A stretch of DNA of 15,541 nucleotides from the NCBI GenBank assembly GCA_934572445.1, contig CAKTLD010000036.1, positions 1 to 15,541 on the forward strand. Direction: 5' to 3'. Below the pieces are notes generated by a model that was not told the origin of the DNA, made no database searches, and worked only from the letters and a program-made list of their open reading frames with translations. Source of the DNA: an uncultured Oscillospiraceae bacterium (GTDB lineage: Bacteria > Bacillota > Clostridia > Oscillospirales > Oscillospiraceae). The number at the start of each line of letters is the position of its first letter. Position 1 is the stretch's first letter. Position numbers and translations under genes: made by a program. Of the stretch, positions 1 through 6,870 are shown one piece after another.

Positions 1-417
1 GGCCGTGACCATCACGACACCGGCGGCACCGACGCGCCCTTCCGTGAGACCTCCAACATCAAGGACGGCTCCAACATCATGGCCGAGATGGCGACCCAGT
101 GCTACGCTGGTAACGCTGCCCGCGGCATGAGCTACATCGCCCTGCACAACGGCGGCGGTACCGGTATCGGCCGCGCCATCAACGGCGGCTTCGGTATGGT
201 CCTCGACGGCTCCGAGCGTGTCGACACCATCCTGCGCATGTCCATGCCCTGGGATACCATGGTCGGCGTTGCCCGCCGCAGCTGGGCGCGCAACGAGAAC
301 GCCATGACCACGGTCGCCGAGTACAACAAGATGTACGAGGGTCAGGATCACATCACCATGCCTTACGTTGCCGACGACGCGCTGGTCGAGAAGGCCGTGA
401 AGGAATACATGCACTAA
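1..417 (+). CDS. hutU: Urocanate hydratase, C-terminal part (start lies outside window)
   Basis: Second enzyme of histidine breakdown: it hydrates urocanate to 4-imidazolone-5-propionate in the cytoplasm, using tightly bound NAD+. The reading frame is open from base 1 and ends at TAA 415-417, so 138 C-terminal residues are visible. It begins GRDHHDTGGTDAPFRET and continues with SYIALHNGGGTGIG, NGGFGMVLDGSE and VARRSWARNE, all recognisable blocks of the urocanase C-terminal domain. From memory these blocks resemble the longer (about 650-680 residue, animal-like) urocanases more than the about 555-residue proteobacterial enzyme. The next gene, hutI, catalyses the following step, which supports the call. 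A factor-independent terminator follows 12 bases after the stop. The catalytic and NAD-binding N-terminal part is not in the window and cannot be checked. Confidence 0.95.
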   Translation, partial: GRDHHDTGGTDAPFRETSNIKDGSNIMAEMATQCYAGNAARGMSYIALHNGGGTGIGRAINGGFGMVLDGSERVDTILRMSMPWDTMVGVARRSWARNENAMTTVAEYNKMYEGQDHITMPYVADDALVEKAVKEYMH

Positions 418-428
418 AAGATTACTTC

Positions 429-460
429 AAAAAAGGGGCTTTTTACAAAGCCCCTTTTTT
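429..460 (+). terminator. Rho-independent terminator after hutU
   Basis: An 8-bp perfect stem GGGGCTTT (435-442) / AAAGCCCC (447-454) has a 4-base loop TTAC and is followed by six T (455-460). A-run 429-434 can extend the stem by pairing with the T-run. It lies 12 bases after the hutU stop, so it should end hutU transcription or attenuate read-through into hutI. Confidence 0.93.
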
Positions 461-520
461 GAGCTGGATACACTCCGCTGCGCGCACTCGCTTTGCTCGC
501 ACACTTGCGGGGCGAGAAGT

Positions 521-551
521 GTTTTTTCGGCGTACATGCCGCCGAAAAAAC
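521..551. other. Perfect 12-bp hairpin upstream of hutI
   Basis: Arms GTTTTTTCGGCG (521-532) and CGCCGAAAAAAC (540-551) match without mismatch around a 7-base loop (533-539). The T-run is in the 5' arm and the A-run in the 3' arm on both strands, so it does not have the G/C-stem-then-T layout of a standard terminator. It is probably part of the palindromic element described for 461-656. Confidence 0.8.
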
Positions 552-562
552 GATCAAATTCC

Positions 563-584
563 TTTCGCGTCTGCGGACGCGAAA
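563..584. other. Perfect 9-bp hairpin upstream of hutI
   Basis: TTTCGCGTC (563-571) pairs exactly with GACGCGAAA (576-584) around the loop TGCG. It sits 11 bases after the 521-551 hairpin. No T-run follows, so it is not a terminator. Its role is unknown; structure in the hutI leader or a repeat module are both possible. Confidence 0.8.
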
Positions 585-656
585 CTCTGCGAGGCTTTTT
601 TGACAAGCCTTCAAACAGAATGCTCTTTCCAACAGTGAGAAAGGACAACATTTACT

Positions 657-1883
657 ATGAAAAAGTTACTGGTCAAAAACATCGGCCTGCTGGCGACGCC
701 TGAGGGCAAATCCGCCCATCGCGGCGAGGAGCAGGGCAGGATCAAATTCTTAAAGGACGCGTGGGTGCTTATTGAGGATGGCGTCATCGCCTCCGTCGGC
801 ACCGGCGCAGTTCCCGCTGTCGAGGGCGCGGAAGTCGTCGACGCAGAGGGCCACCTCGTCACCCCCGGCCTTGTCGACGCCCACACCCACCTCATCTTCG
901 GCGGCTGGCGCCAGAACGAGCTGGGTCTCAAGCTCCACGGCGCAAGCTATCTCGACATTCAGAACGCGGGCGGCGGCATCCAGTCCACGACGAACGCCAC
1001 CCGTCAAGCCAGCGAGCAGGAGCTTGCCGACAAGGCGGAAAAGGCGCTGAACGAGATGCTGCGCTTTGGCTCCACGACCGTGGAGGCCAAGAGCGGCTAC
1101 GGCCTTGCCACCGAGCATGAGCTCAAGGCGCTTCAGGTCATCAAAGACCTCGACGACCGCCACCCGATCGACCTCGTGGCGACCTTCATGGGCGCGCACC
1201 TCGTCCCCGCAGAGTACAAGTCCAACCGCGAAGAGTACGTCCGCCTCGTGTGCGAGGAGATGATGCCCAAGGTCAAGGAGCAGGGCATCGCCAAGTTCTG
1301 CGATGTTTTCTGCGAGGCCGACACCTTCACCGTCGAGGAAGCCCGTCAGGTGCTCGAGGCAGGCCTCAAATACGGCCTGCGTCCGAAGATCCATGCCGAC
1401 GAGATCGAGGCCATCGGCGGCAGCCAGCTCGCCGGTGAGATCGGCGCGATCTCCGCTGAGCACCTGATCGTCTGCCCGCCGGAGGGCATCGCCTCCATGG
1501 CCAAGGGCGGCGTCATCGCGTGCCTGCTGCCCGCGACAAGCTTCAACCTCGGCGCGGTGTTCGCGCCCGCGCGCGACATGGTCAAGGCCGGCGTGCCCGT
1601 CGCGATGGCGACGGACTTCAACCCCGGCTCCTGCCCGTGCCTCAACATGCAGTTCGTCATCAATCTCGGGTGCCTCAAGTACAAGCTGACGCCGGAGGAG
1701 GTCCTCACGGCCGTCACGCTCAACGGCGCGGCCGCCATCGACATGGCGGATACCGTCGGCTCCGTTGAAGAGGGCAAGCTGGGCGACCTCGTCATCTGGG
1801 ACGCGCCCGACCTCGACTACATCTGCTACCGCGTGGGCAGCAATCTTGCAAAAACCGTCATCAAGCGCGGCGAGATCGTGTAA
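657..1883 (+). CDS. hutI: Imidazolonepropionase
   Basis: Third enzyme of histidine degradation: a cytoplasmic metal-dependent amidohydrolase that opens the ring of 4-imidazolone-5-propionate to give N-formimino-L-glutamate. The 408 residues match the usual family length (about 400-420). The metal-binding pattern is complete: H76 and H78 in DAHTHLIFGG, H246 in KIHADE and D320 in ATDFNPGS. The substrate-site segments KSGYGL (Y148) and GAHLVP (H181) are also present. The small N-terminal and C-terminal beta domain is visible, ending in EGKLGDLVIWD. ATG 657 is chosen because GAGAAAGGA (637-645) lies upstream and the family N-terminus fits. It follows hutU after a terminator and the palindromic region, so it may depend on read-through or on a promoter I could not identify. 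An Lrp-type regulator follows after 24 bases. Confidence 0.97.
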   Translation: MKKLLVKNIGLLATPEGKSAHRGEEQGRIKFLKDAWVLIEDGVIASVGTGAVPAVEGAEVVDAEGHLVTPGLVDAHTHLIFGGWRQNELGLKLHGASYLDIQNAGGGIQSTTNATRQASEQELADKAEKALNEMLRFGSTTVEAKSGYGLATEHELKALQVIKDLDDRHPIDLVATFMGAHLVPAEYKSNREEYVRLVCEEMMPKVKEQGIAKFCDVFCEADTFTVEEARQVLEAGLKYGLRPKIHADEIEAIGGSQLAGEIGAISAEHLIVCPPEGIASMAKGGVIACLLPATSFNLGAVFAPARDMVKAGVPVAMATDFNPGSCPCLNMQFVINLGCLKYKLTPEEVLTAVTLNGAAAIDMADTVGSVEEGKLGDLVIWDAPDLDYICYRVGSNLAKTVIKRGEIV

Positions 1884-1907
1884 AACAGGAAGGAAGAGAA
1901 GACGCGC

Positions 1908-2342
1908 ATGGATAGGACTGACTATCAGATCCTCAACCTTTTACAGGAGGACAGCCGCTGCACCCTGCGCCGCATGGGCGATCTGGTGGGGCTGACACCG
2001 CCTGCCGTTTCCGAGCGCATCCGCCGCATGGAGGAAAGCGGCGTGATCCGCGGCTACCACATCGACGTGGACCGCACGAAGCTGGACTGCAACATCACGG
2101 GCTTTATCTCTGTGGCGCTGGAACCGGACAAATATGACAAGTTCTGCGACTTCTGTGCCGCGCAGAGCGCAGTGATCAGCCACTACCATGTGGTAGGCGA
2201 GTTCAACGCCCTGCTGCGCTTCGCCGTGCGCGACACGCAGCAGCTCGACGGGCTGCTTTCGCAGATCAAGAAATTCGGCGACTCGCGGACCTCCATCGAG
2301 CTCAAGACGCTCTTCGACAGCAAGGAGATCCCGCTGCCGTGA
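1908..2342 (+). CDS. Lrp/AsnC family transcriptional regulator
   Basis: A 144-residue DNA-binding regulator of the feast/famine family. The N-terminal winged helix-turn-helix (about residues 3-50) contains DYQILNLLQEDSR, then the recognition region GLTPPAVSERIRRMEESGVI. The C-terminal RAM ligand/oligomer domain (about 63-138) includes HVVGEFNALLRFAV. Length and layout are normal for the family, whose members form dimers to octamers and sense amino acids. The start is fixed by AGGAAGGA (1887-1894), 13 bases before ATG. It lies 24 bases after hutI with no terminator between, so co-transcription is likely. A role in controlling the hut genes or its own operon is an inference from position; the ligand (histidine, glutamate or another amino acid) cannot be read from the sequence. 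Confidence 0.93.
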   Translation: MDRTDYQILNLLQEDSRCTLRRMGDLVGLTPPAVSERIRRMEESGVIRGYHIDVDRTKLDCNITGFISVALEPDKYDKFCDFCAAQSAVISHYHVVGEFNALLRFAVRDTQQLDGLLSQIKKFGDSRTSIELKTLFDSKEIPLP

Positions 2343-2351
2343 ATCTGCCGC

Positions 2352-2386
2352 AAAAACCTCTCCGGCTCCGGTCGGAGAGGTTTTTT
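2352..2386 (+). terminator. Rho-independent terminator after the Lrp gene
   Basis: Perfect stem CCTCTCCG (2357-2364) / CGGAGAGG (2373-2380), extended by A5 upstream against T6 (2381-2386), with an 8-base loop. It lies about 10 bases after the stop and isolates the hut block from rpoN. Confidence 0.95.
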
Positions 2387-2389
2387 CTA

Positions 2390-2418
2390 TTGCCCGCAGC
2401 GTGCAAAAATGCTATACT
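2390..2418 (+). promoter_or_regulatory. Housekeeping (sigma-A type) promoter of rpoN, extended -10
   Basis: -35 TTGCCC (2390-2395) and -10 TATACT (2413-2418) are separated by exactly 17 bases. The -10 is preceded by TG at 2410-2411 (TGCTATACT), an extended -10. It starts directly after the preceding terminator. Transcription should begin near 2425, giving a leader of about 33 bases before the rpoN start codon. Confidence 0.85.
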
Positions 2419-2440
2419 GGGGGAAAGACAAATACGCGGG

Positions 2441-2448
2441 AAGGAAGG
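2441..2448 (+). promoter_or_regulatory. Ribosome binding site that fixes the rpoN start
   Basis: AAGGAAGG lies 9 bases before ATG 2458. The in-frame upstream start at 2401 has no such site and falls between the -35 and -10 elements, so it cannot be on the transcript from this promoter. Confidence 0.85.
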
Positions 2449-2457
2449 CACCACGCC

Positions 2458-3813
2458 ATGAAACTGGAACAGACACAACAGCTGGCGCAGCGGCTGGTCC
2501 TGACGCAGACGATGCGCCAGTCGCTGGACTGTTTGCAGCTTTCTGCGCCGGAGCTTACGGAGTATGTGCAGGAAGCGGCGCTGTCCAACCCGCTGCTGGA
2601 TGTGCAGGCGCCGACCTATTACGAAACGGAGCTGCCGAGCGAGGGCGTATCGCCCGAGCGCGAGGCCATTGAGCTGCGCGGCGAGGACGCATGGCGCAGC
2701 GCCCTGCGCAGCGCGGAGGAGGCGCCCGATATCTCGGCCTATCTGACACGGGAGAAGACCTTCCGCGACCACCTGAACGAGCAGATCGGCCAGATGAAGC
2801 TGGTGGATGACGAATCGCTGCGGCTGTGCCGATTTCTTATCGGCTGCCTGGATGAGCGGGGGTATCTGGACTGCCCGCTCGAGGAGCTGTCGCAGGAATT
2901 CGGTATCCCCCTCTTTTCGCTCGAGCAGGCGCTGTACGCCGTGCAGATGCTCGACCCGCCGGGCGTAGGCGCGCGCAGCCTTTCCGAATGTCTGACGTTG
3001 CAGCTGGCGCAGAGCCGCACGTTCAACCCGCTGACGCTGGCCATCGCCCGCGATGGGCTGGAGCTGCTGGGAAAGCGCGATTACGGCGGCCTTGCCGCGC
3101 TGCTGGGCGTGAGCACGGGCGAGGCGAAGCAGGCGGCGGCAAAGGTACTGGCGCTCAACCCCATTCCCTCGCGCAGCTTTGCCGGCAGCGAGCCGGCGAC
3201 TTACATCGCGCCCGATGCGGTATTCTCCGTGGAGCAGGGAAAGCTCGTGATCGAGCTGAACGAGCGTATCCTTCCGCGGCTGTCGGTGAACGCCGAATAC
3301 TCCGCACTGCTGACGAGCTCTCCTGACAGCGAGGTGCAGCGCTATGTGAAGGAAAAGCTCGGCGAGGCGCAGGCGCTCATCCGCGGCGTACACACGCGCT
3401 GCGACACGCTCCTGCAGCTGCTGACGCTCGTGGGCGCGGAGCAGCGCGGCTACTTCTGCGCGGGCGGAGAGCTCGCGCCGGTCACGATGCAGCAGTTGGC
3501 GGAGAAAATGAACGTGAGTACCTCCACGGTGAGCCGGACGGTGCAGAACAAATACATCCAGTTTCAGGGCAGGATCCTGCCGCTGCGCGGCTTTTTCACC
3601 ACCGCCATCCGCACCGACGCCGCCGTTTCCTCCCACTCGGTCAAGCAGCGCATCCGCAGCATGATCCAGGCCGAGGACCCGAGCGCACCGCTTTCGGACG
3701 AGGCACTGCGGCTGGCGCTTTCGGCGCTCGGCATCGAGGTGAGCCGCCGCGCGGTGGCAAAATACCGCATGGCGATGGACATTCCGTCCTCGTCCCAGCG
3801 CAGAAAGCGCTGA
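2458..3813 (+). CDS. rpoN: RNA polymerase sigma-54 factor
   Basis: Alternative sigma factor that directs RNA polymerase to -24/-12 promoters and needs ATP-driven enhancer-binding activators to melt DNA. The 451 residues fit the family. Region I (about 1-48) is the Gln/Leu-rich activator-interacting segment, MKLEQTQQLAQRLVLTQ onward. The core-binding region (about 95-285) includes LDPPGVGARSLSECL and ALNPIPSRSFA. The helix-turn-helix (about 343-378) reads TMQQLAEKMNVSTSTVSR, then KYIQFQGRILPLRGFFT. The RpoN box is SRRAVAKYR (429-437), close to the consensus ARRTVAKYR. ATG 2458 is preferred over the upstream in-frame start codon at 2401, because AAGGAAGG (2441-2448) lies 9 bases before it, the upstream start overlaps the promoter, and homologues begin at MKLE. 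No activator gene is in the window. The methyltransferase gene follows after 25 bases. Confidence 0.97.
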   Translation: MKLEQTQQLAQRLVLTQTMRQSLDCLQLSAPELTEYVQEAALSNPLLDVQAPTYYETELPSEGVSPEREAIELRGEDAWRSALRSAEEAPDISAYLTREKTFRDHLNEQIGQMKLVDDESLRLCRFLIGCLDERGYLDCPLEELSQEFGIPLFSLEQALYAVQMLDPPGVGARSLSECLTLQLAQSRTFNPLTLAIARDGLELLGKRDYGGLAALLGVSTGEAKQAAAKVLALNPIPSRSFAGSEPATYIAPDAVFSVEQGKLVIELNERILPRLSVNAEYSALLTSSPDSEVQRYVKEKLGEAQALIRGVHTRCDTLLQLLTLVGAEQRGYFCAGGELAPVTMQQLAEKMNVSTSTVSRTVQNKYIQFQGRILPLRGFFTTAIRTDAAVSSHSVKQRIRSMIQAEDPSAPLSDEALRLALSALGIEVSRRAVAKYRMAMDIPSSSQRRKR

Positions 3814-3838
3814 GCGCGCAAGGAAAAGGAGCACAGGA

Positions 3839-4603
3839 ATGGCAAGCGTATACGATCGCACGGACATTTACGATCTGTTCGACTCACCCAAAAAGGACGC
3901 CGCCACAAAGCAGCATTGGGAAACGGCGCTGGGCGGAAAGCGCGTGCGCACGGCGCTCGATGTGAGCATCGGCACAGGCTCGCTCACGCTGCCGCTTGCG
4001 GATCTCGGCGTTTCGCTGTACGGTTCGGATCTGAGCGAGAGCATGCTCGCGCGCTGCCGCAAAAAGGCGGACGAGCGCGGCATTGCCATTGACCTGCGGC
4101 AGAGTGATTTCCGCGAGCTGACAGCACATTTTGACCGCAGATTCGACTGCGTGATGAGCACCGGCAACTCGCTCGCCTATGTGACAAACGACGAGATCAC
4201 CGGCGTTCTGGAGCAGATGGATGCGCTTGTGGAGCCCGGAGGCTGTCTCTATTTTGATCTTCGCAATTGGGACCGCATCGTGGGGCAGAAAAAGCGCTTT
4301 TACTGCTATAACCCCACTTTCCTGCCAAACGGCGACCGCGTGAACCTTGTGCAGGTCTGGGATCATCTGCCCGACGGTTCGATCCTCTTCAACCTTCTCT
4401 ACACCTTCGAGCGGGACAACAGAATATTCCAGAAGGAGCACTTTGAAGAGCACTATCATCCCATTTCGCAGAAGCTGCTGCTCGATAAGCTCGCGCAGCT
4501 GGGATATGAGAACGTGCGGGTGACGGCCTTTCCCGTACAGTTCGGCGCGTTTGACATGGAAAATACCGAGTGGTACTGCGTGCTGGCGCACAAAAAAGCG
4601 TAA
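3839..4603 (+). CDS. Class I SAM-dependent methyltransferase, substrate unknown
   Basis: A 254-residue soluble protein with a Rossmann-type methyltransferase fold. Motif I is DVSIGTGS (about 41-48), the SAM-ribose-binding acidic position is D64 in GSDLSESML, and the post-motif strand is DCVMSTGNSLAYV (103-115), followed by VEPGGCLYFDLRNWD. A C-terminal lid or substrate region (about 150-254) is rich in aromatic residues. It resembles small-molecule methyltransferases of the glycine/sarcosine N-methyltransferase-like group, but the substrate cannot be deduced. AAGGAAAAGGAG (3820-3831) lies before ATG 3839. The 25-base gap from rpoN suggests a shared transcript; I see no functional link between the two. 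Confidence 0.9.
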   Translation: MASVYDRTDIYDLFDSPKKDAATKQHWETALGGKRVRTALDVSIGTGSLTLPLADLGVSLYGSDLSESMLARCRKKADERGIAIDLRQSDFRELTAHFDRRFDCVMSTGNSLAYVTNDEITGVLEQMDALVEPGGCLYFDLRNWDRIVGQKKRFYCYNPTFLPNGDRVNLVQVWDHLPDGSILFNLLYTFERDNRIFQKEHFEEHYHPISQKLLLDKLAQLGYENVRVTAFPVQFGAFDMENTEWYCVLAHKKA

Positions 4604-4607
4604 GTTC

Positions 4608-4662
4608 CCCGCCAGGGCGGGCAAGCTATCATCAAATCCAGCGCGGCGGGAGGCCGCCGCGC
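4608..4662. other. Two GC-rich hairpins before the cupin gene
   Basis: CCCGC (4608-4612) / GCGGG (4617-4621) is a short stem right after the methyltransferase stop. GCGCGGCGG (4641-4649) / CCGCCGCGC (4654-4662) is a perfect 9-bp stem with loop GAGG. The second stem ends 8 bases before the cupin ribosome binding site. Neither has a T-run, so they are not ordinary terminators. They could slow read-through, stabilise the downstream message or influence translation initiation. Confidence 0.6.
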
Positions 4663-4670
4663 ACATCACA

Positions 4671-4676
4671 GGAGGA
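4671..4676 (+). promoter_or_regulatory. Ribosome binding site that fixes the cupin start
   Basis: GGAGGA lies 7 bases before ATG 4684. A longer in-frame ORF starting at 4570 would overlap the methyltransferase gene and encode an unrelated N-terminal extension, so the short start is preferred. Confidence 0.85.
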
Positions 4677-4683
4677 ACGTATC

Positions 4684-5013
4684 ATGGACGGCATGAAAAA
4701 TATCAGCAAATCCGAGGTGCTGACGCTGCGCGAGCAGGTCGCCTATCAGCAGGGGCAGGTCGTGAGCCGCACGCTGGCGCAGAACGCGCATGTGAGCGTG
4801 ACGCTCTTTTCGTTTGACAAGGGCGAGGAGATCAGCACGCACGAATCCGGCGGCGACGCGATGGTCACCTGCCTGGACGGCGTGGGCAAAATCACGATCG
4901 ACGGTGTGGAGCACATCCTGCACGAGGGCGAGAGCATCGTGATGCCCGCGCGCCACCCGCACGCGGTCTACGGTCAGGAGCAGTTCAAAATGCTGCTGGT
5001 CGTCATCTTCTGA
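4684..5013 (+). CDS. Small single-domain cupin protein
   Basis: A 109-residue protein made almost entirely of one cupin beta-barrel. Motif 1 is G47-EEIST-H53-ESGG-D58, followed by VTCLDGVGKITIDG. Motif 2 is EGESIVMPARHPHAVYG, with H91 and H93. Probable metal ligands are H53 and H93, with E54 or D58. Members of this type are small-molecule binding proteins, isomerases or sensors, and no specific function can be assigned. It lies 80 bases downstream of the methyltransferase gene, after two GC hairpins, and 53 bases upstream of the SLH protein gene. Read-through between them is possible but not shown. Confidence 0.88.
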   Translation: MDGMKNISKSEVLTLREQVAYQQGQVVSRTLAQNAHVSVTLFSFDKGEEISTHESGGDAMVTCLDGVGKITIDGVEHILHEGESIVMPARHPHAVYGQEQFKMLLVVIF

Positions 5014-5066
5014 AAAGTCTTTCCGAAAGCGATCCCCCAAAAAACAGATCAACGGAGGAACCTGTC

Positions 5067-6851
5067 ATGAAAAAGCTTTTGTGCATGCTCTTCGCACTTT
5101 TTGCTGTGCTTTCGCTTTCTACCGCGGCGCTCGCCGCGGACTACACCGCCGAGGAATCGGCAAACGCACTGTATGAGCTGGGACTGTTTCAGGGCACCGG
5201 TGAAACGGCAAATGGCAAACCCATCTACAGCCTCGACACCGCGCCGACGCGCGCACAGGCCGTGACCATGCTGGTGCGCCTGCTGGGCAAGGAGGCCGAG
5301 GCCAAGGCGGGCAGCTGGACAACACCCTTCACCGACCTTACCGACTGGGCGAAGCCCTACGTCGGCTATGCCTACACGAACGGCCTGACCAACGGCCTGA
5401 GCGCGGACCGCTTCGGCAGCGGCGACAAGGTGACGGCCAACCAGTACCTGACCTTTATCCTGCGCGCGCTGGGCTACTCCTCGGAGAGTGACTTCCAGTG
5501 GGACAAGGCTGCCGCCTTCAGCGACAGCGCAGGCCTGACGCACGGCGAATACGCCGCATCGCACAGCTTCACGCGCGGAGATATCGCGCGCATCTCCTTT
5601 GCCGCGCTGGCACAGACGCGCAAGGGCAGCGAGGAAACGCTGGCTGCGCAGCTCGTGCGGCAGGGCGCGGTGAAGGCAAAGACCGCGGCGGAGTTCGGGC
5701 TGGCTGTCAAAGCAGACTATGCCGACGCGCTGTTCCACAGCGGTGCCAGCGTCACCTTCCGCAATGGCAGCGGGCGGTATCTCGCTGCCTCCGGCAGCAC
5801 ACTGACAGCTTCGGATCAGCCCTATGCCTGGTATCTTGCCGGCACGCAGATCCGGTGCGGCGACAGCCGTACGCTGATGCTGGATATCAGCAATGCCTGG
5901 TACAAGGCAGGCAACAGCGTAGGACTGTGCGAAGAGACCGGCTCCGATGCGCAGCACTGGACGCTCAAAGACTGCGGCGATGGACAGTTTCTGATCGTAT
6001 CCGCCGCGCATCCGGAGTTTGCGCTCTGCGCGGGCAGCGGCGGCTACTGCATCAAAAATGTGAAGGATGCGGGCGAGAGCGACCGCTGGCGCATCGAGTG
6101 TGTGAAGACGGACCGCGTGAAGTATTTCGCCGTCGAAGGCAGCCGCGGCGTGATCACCATGCAGGCCCAGCACCGTCTGCTGGACATTCTGAGCCGCGCG
6201 CGGCTGCAAAGGTGGGTCAATGATCTGGAGACCGCCTACGCCGATTATGCCGAGCTGACGGGCTGGCAGCCCTATGAGCACGTCTACCTCAACATGTATG
6301 ACAAGCAGGAGTTCTGGGGCTTTGTTGATGGGACAGACACCATCCACATTGATGCCGACTGCATCTACGAGGATCTGAGTTTGAACTTCGCGCGGCGCAA
6401 AAACGACTGGAACTTCGGCCTGCTGCACGAGCTCAGTCATCTCTTCGAGCTGAAGGAACAGCCTTGGGATTTCCACGCCGAGGTGCTGGCGGACTATAAG
6501 CTTGCCTATATCATGACGAAAAACAACTGCGCCGCCGTGCCCGCCGACTGGTACAGCGACAGGCGGGAGTACACCGGCTGGGACGTGATCGACGTCTACC
6601 GCGGCGACGGTCCGCTCAAGGACACGCTGACGGTTTTCTCCCTCTCCGGCAAGCTGACTGAGGTGATGAAGGAGATCGGCTGGGATTCGGCCAAGCAGAT
6701 GTTCCGCAATTACCCTGACACCGCGGACCTCACGCCCGCAGAGAACTTTGAGCTGTTTATCCGCCTGCTGTCGCAGTACAGCGGCAGGGATGTGCGCGCG
6801 ATGTTCACCGACGCAGAGTGGGCCAACGCGATGAAGGTCGGGTCACTGTAA
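5067..6851 (+). CDS. Secreted SLH-domain protein with lectin-like middle and HExxH (gluzincin/M60-like) peptidase domain
   Basis: 594 residues, predicted to be exported and held at the cell surface. The signal peptide is residues 1-23, with KK, a hydrophobic core and ALA before the cut. Three SLH domains follow (about 28-80, 86-137 and 148-185); the second is clearest, PFTDLTDWAKPYVGYAYTNG. SLH domains bind secondary cell-wall polymers. Residues about 225-345 look like a beta-trefoil (ricin-type) fold, with GRYLAASGSTLTAS, RTLMLDI, HWTL and WRIE, though this is weak. The C-terminal part (about 350-594) carries H454-ELS-H458, the zinc-protease motif, with E472 and D476 in HAEVLADY 14 and 18 residues later, fitting the gluzincin pattern. 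The segment YAELTGWQPYEHVYL resembles M60-type peptidases, but the family is uncertain. ACGGAGGA (5052-5059) supports the start. A perfect terminator follows. Host mucin or other glycoproteins are a possible target, by inference only. Confidence 0.85.
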   Translation: MKKLLCMLFALFAVLSLSTAALAADYTAEESANALYELGLFQGTGETANGKPIYSLDTAPTRAQAVTMLVRLLGKEAEAKAGSWTTPFTDLTDWAKPYVGYAYTNGLTNGLSADRFGSGDKVTANQYLTFILRALGYSSESDFQWDKAAAFSDSAGLTHGEYAASHSFTRGDIARISFAALAQTRKGSEETLAAQLVRQGAVKAKTAAEFGLAVKADYADALFHSGASVTFRNGSGRYLAASGSTLTASDQPYAWYLAGTQIRCGDSRTLMLDISNAWYKAGNSVGLCEETGSDAQHWTLKDCGDGQFLIVSAAHPEFALCAGSGGYCIKNVKDAGESDRWRIECVKTDRVKYFAVEGSRGVITMQAQHRLLDILSRARLQRWVNDLETAYADYAELTGWQPYEHVYLNMYDKQEFWGFVDGTDTIHIDADCIYEDLSLNFARRKNDWNFGLLHELSHLFELKEQPWDFHAEVLADYKLAYIMTKNNCAAVPADWYSDRREYTGWDVIDVYRGDGPLKDTLTVFSLSGKLTEVMKEIGWDSAKQMFRNYPDTADLTPAENFELFIRLLSQYSGRDVRAMFTDAEWANAMKVGSL

Positions 6852-6870
6852 GGGCGAATTTGAACAACAG

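Larger units (their letters stand above)
461..656. repeat. Palindrome-rich intergenic region, candidate REP/MITE-like element
   Basis: This 196-base stretch between the hutU terminator and hutI carries no credible gene. Seen directly are: palindrome TGCGCGCA (479-486); ACACTT/AAGTGT (501-506/517-522), which competes with CTCGC/GCGAG (496-500/512-516); a perfect 12-bp stem at 521-551; a perfect 9-bp stem at 563-584; and AGGCTT/AAGCCT (592-597/605-610). Serial GC-rich hairpins joined by short AT tracts are typical of dispersed palindromic elements in bacterial intergenic spaces. That it is dispersed is an inference: there is no second copy in this window. The hutI ribosome binding site GAGAAAGGA (637-645) lies at its right end. 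I found no convincing -35/-10 pair for hutI. Confidence 0.45.

Noticed and set aside
600..628. TTGACA at 600-605 as a -35 for hutI
   Set aside because: No -10-like hexamer lies 16-18 bases downstream (CTCTTT at 623-628). The TTGACA falls in a hairpin loop and stem of the palindromic region.
414..651. Two small - strand open frames (72 and 74 codons) in the hutU-hutI gap
   Set aside because: They run through the terminator and the palindromes, have no ribosome binding site and resemble no protein. They are translations of repeat-like DNA.
2302..3867. 521-codon - strand open frame opposite rpoN
   Set aside because: Composition is Arg/Leu/Gln/Ala rich with no domain. It is a GC-rich shadow of the unmistakable sigma-54 gene on the + strand.
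5049..6476. 475-codon - strand open frame opposite the SLH protein
   Set aside because: No ribosome binding site and no motifs. The + strand has a signal peptide, SLH domains and a zinc motif in frame.
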